Shown here: piece after piece, positions 62,249 through 64,000 of the stretch | Numbering within the stretch: the first letter of the stretch is position 1 | Layout: each line of letters begins with the position of its first letter | Made by a program: the position numbers and the translations under genes | The notes under the pieces: generated by a model | The model's database searches: none | What the model saw: the letters and a program-made list of their open reading frames with translations, nothing else | Told to the model about the DNA's origin: nothing | Assembly: GCF_000185805.1 (NCBI RefSeq) | Contig: NC_014926.1 | Span: 514,418 to 578,417 of the forward strand | Length of the DNA stretch: 64,000 bases | Direction of reading: 5' to 3' | Source of the DNA: Thermovibrio ammonificans HB-1 | GTDB taxonomy: Bacteria > Aquificota > Aquificia > Desulfurobacteriales > Desulfurobacteriaceae

Positions 62249-62266
62249 TAATGATTATTATTAATT
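62249..62266 (+). promoter_or_regulatory. possible Fur/PerR operator
   Basis: TAATGATTATTATTAATT, 28 bases before the regulator gene, is an AT-rich imperfect inverted repeat resembling Fur and PerR boxes (alternating ATAAT/ATTAT). It suggests autoregulation. Not a perfect match, so moderate confidence. Confidence 0.45.
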
Positions 62267-62293
62267 GGTGCCAAACCATTACGGAGGAAAACT

Positions 62294-62704
62294 TTGGACG
62301 GTGTAAAGCAGAAGAGGAAGAGGAATACAAGGCAGAAGGCTGTTGTGTATCAAGTGGTTATGGATTCTCACGACCACCCTACCGCCGAGAAGGTTTACGA
62401 ACGGGCCAAGAGGGAGCTTCCCACCATCAGCCTCGGAACCGTTTACAGGGTGTTAAAGGAGCTCGCATCCGAGGGCAAGATAAGGGAGATAATTGTCAAC
62501 AAACAGTCCCACTTCGACCGCAGAACCGACTTTCACCACCACTTTATCTGTAAAAAGTGTGGCCGTATAGAGGACGTTGAGACCCCCCTTTGCCGCTACA
62601 CCTGCAGGAAAGTTGAGCAGAAAGGTTACGTTGTTGACGAAATCGAGTACAAGTTCTATGGCCTCTGCAGTAAGTGTGCACAGAAAGAGGGCATCTCTCA
62701 GTAA
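62294..62704 (+). CDS. Fur-family regulator, PerR-like
   Basis: A 136-residue metal-dependent repressor. The N-terminal winged helix has TRQKAVVYQVVMDSHDHPTAEKVYERAK and SLGTVYRVLKELASEGKI. The metal site shows HPTAE (His of the regulatory site) and SHFDRRTDFHHHFICKKCG. SHFD places an Asp as in PerR, unlike Fur. Structural zinc is held by ICKKCG and LCSKCAQ. PerR proteins sense peroxide through iron-driven His oxidation and control peroxidases; targets here could include bcp, but this is inferred. TTG start with GGAGGAAAA upstream. Confidence 0.88.
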   Translation: MDGVKQKRKRNTRQKAVVYQVVMDSHDHPTAEKVYERAKRELPTISLGTVYRVLKELASEGKIREIIVNKQSHFDRRTDFHHHFICKKCGRIEDVETPLCRYTCRKVEQKGYVVDEIEYKFYGLCSKCAQKEGISQ

Positions 62705-62705
62705 G

Positions 62706-62735
62706 GGGTGCACAAGAAGTGTGCACCCTTTCCCT
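62706..62735 (+). terminator. palindrome after perR: terminator and/or NtrC-type enhancer
   Basis: GGGTGCACA and TGTGCACCC form a perfect 9-bp stem with loop AGAAG just after the perR stop. The following bases (TTTCCCTTTCTC) are only a weak T-tract. The core TGCAC-N7-GTGCA also fits the NtrC enhancer pattern and lies about 75 bases before the glnB sigma-54 promoter. Either or both functions are possible. Confidence 0.6.
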
Positions 62736-62780
62736 TTCTCCTCCCGTTAAATTCCTTGTTTCTCTTAGGATAAATCCACT

Positions 62781-62797
62781 TTGGCACGCTCTTTGTT
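62781..62797 (+). promoter_or_regulatory. sigma-54 promoter of glnBA
   Basis: TTGGCACGCTCTTTGTT matches the -24/-12 consensus at the correct spacing, with one mismatch (TTGTT for TTGCW). Transcription would start near 62808, 24 bases before glnB. Same promoter class as amt. Confidence 0.8.
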
Positions 62798-62804
62798 AAA
62801 ATAG

Positions 62805-63170
<366 letters not shown>

Positions 63171-63185
63171 ATAAGGAGGGTACCT

Positions 63186-64000
63186 ATGAGGCCGCAAAAC
63201 GCTAAAGAGGTTGTAGAGCTTATCCAGCGAGAGGGGATTAAGTTCGTAGACCTTCGCTTCACCGACATGTTCGGAACGTGGCACCACATCACGTTCCCTG
63301 CCCACGAAATCAGCGAGGAGAGCTTCGAGCAGGGACTCTTCTTCGACGGCTCTTCCATTAGGCAGTGGCAGCCCATCAACGCCAGCGACATGATGTTTAA
63401 GCTCGACCCCACAACTGCAACTGTGGACCCGCTTTCCGAAATTCCCACCCTTGTAGTTATTGCCGACATTGTAGACCCCGTTACAAAAGAGCCCTACCAC
63501 AAGGACCCCAGGAACATAGCCAAGAAGGCCCTTGAGTACCTGAAGTCCACCGGCATCGGCGATGCCGTTTACTGCGGACCCGAGCCCGAGTTCTTCGTTT
63601 TCGACGACGTTCGCTACGACGTAGGTATGAACTACGGCTTCTACGAAGTTGACTCGGTAGAGGGTATCTGGAGAACCGGTGCCGACGAGAGCCCCAACTT
63701 GGGCCACAAGGTAAAGGTTAAGGGCGGATACTTCCCGGTTCCTCCCAACGACCAGCTCGACCACATCAGGAAGATTATGGCCCTTAAGATGGAGGAGGCC
63801 GGACTTGTAGTTGAGGCCCTCCACCACGAGGTTGCTACAGGCGGCCAGTGTGAAATCGACTTCAGGTTCGGCACCCTCATAGAGGCCGCAGACAACATCC
63901 AGTGGGCCAAGTACATCGTTAAGAACGTTGCCAAGATGTTCGGCAAAACCGCAACCTTTATGCCCAAGCCCCTCTTCGGGGACAACGGTTCCGGTATGCA
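63186..64000 (+). CDS. glnA: glutamine synthetase, N-terminal part (runs off the window)
   Basis: The first 271 residues of type I glutamine synthetase, which makes glutamine from glutamate, ammonia and ATP. VDLRFTDMFGTWHHITFP, FDGSSIRQWQPINASDMM, YCGPEPEFFVFDDV (metal Glu pair) and HEVATGGQCEIDFRFG with MPKPLFGDNGSGMH are conserved. The ATG has AAGGAGGGTACCT upstream. The C-terminal half with the adenylylation loop lies beyond the window. Confidence 0.96.
   Translation, partial: MRPQNAKEVVELIQREGIKFVDLRFTDMFGTWHHITFPAHEISEESFEQGLFFDGSSIRQWQPINASDMMFKLDPTTATVDPLSEIPTLVVIADIVDPVTKEPYHKDPRNIAKKALEYLKSTGIGDAVYCGPEPEFFVFDDVRYDVGMNYGFYEVDSVEGIWRTGADESPNLGHKVKVKGGYFPVPPNDQLDHIRKIMALKMEEAGLVVEALHHEVATGGQCEIDFRFGTLIEAADNIQWAKYIVKNVAKMFGKTATFMPKPLFGDNGSGM

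Overview
This 64 kb window looks like the chromosome of a thermophilic, Gram-negative, chemolithoautotrophic bacterium. The best guess is the Desulfurobacteriaceae (Aquificota), for example a Thermovibrio relative; this is an inference from gene content, not a database match. Points in favour: a lipid A/LPS pathway (lpxA, lpxK, lpxL, waaA); the MEP isoprenoid pathway (dxr, ispG, ispF); malate dehydrogenase beside a split class I fumarase subunit, as in reductive-TCA organisms; a cobalamin-dependent MetH without reactivation domain; thermophile or archaeal-type genes (archaemetzincin, THEP1-type NTPase); very dense packing with 4-base overlaps; and heavy use of GTG and TTG starts.

Layout. 1-8.6 kb (minus strand): an envelope and housekeeping operon, with an ArsA-like ATPase (cut by the window edge), a small unknown protein, lpxL, lpxK, waaA, queE, a 52-residue lipoprotein, cobO, dxr, hisS, upp and a TPR membrane protein. 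8.6-18.8 kb (plus): a Cache-GGDEF-EAL protein, then a polysaccharide cluster with a sulfotransferase, a triple-domain GT2, a methyltransferase and rmlACBD. 18.7-28.3 kb (minus): HDAC-like hydrolase, RNase R, a toprim protein, a Gate membrane protein, a C_GCAxxG-like protein, enolase, tsaE, exbD, an aminotransferase, an outer membrane protein and a peroxiredoxin. 28.4-38.9 kb: rpsT, tRNA-Val, thiE and a second LPS/glycan region (O-antigen ligase, GT4 and GT9 glycosyltransferases, polysaccharide deacetylase, MsbA-like exporter, UDP-sugar dehydrogenase). 38.9-56.2 kb (mostly plus): central metabolism and housekeeping genes (mdh, fumarase alpha, ispG, folB-like, a diguanylate cyclase, queH, metH, apt, fabF, rnc, maf, a coiled-coil/response-regulator pair, ispF, fabZ, lpxA, an MBL hydrolase, an NTPase, hslO, archaemetzincin).

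56.2-58.4 kb is the clearest accessory island. An AT-rich leader precedes a CRISPR array of 11 repeats and 10 spacers. A lone gene follows for a protein with two N-terminal membrane helices and a C-terminal CARF-like domain. No cas gene lies anywhere in the window. The protein is best read as a candidate cyclic-oligoadenylate-gated membrane effector of a type III CRISPR system encoded elsewhere.

58.4-64 kb: purine nucleoside phosphorylase, a large lipoprotein, then a nitrogen block (amt, a PerR-like regulator, glnB, glnA). Two sigma-54 promoters and a possible NtrC-type enhancer stand before amt and glnBA.
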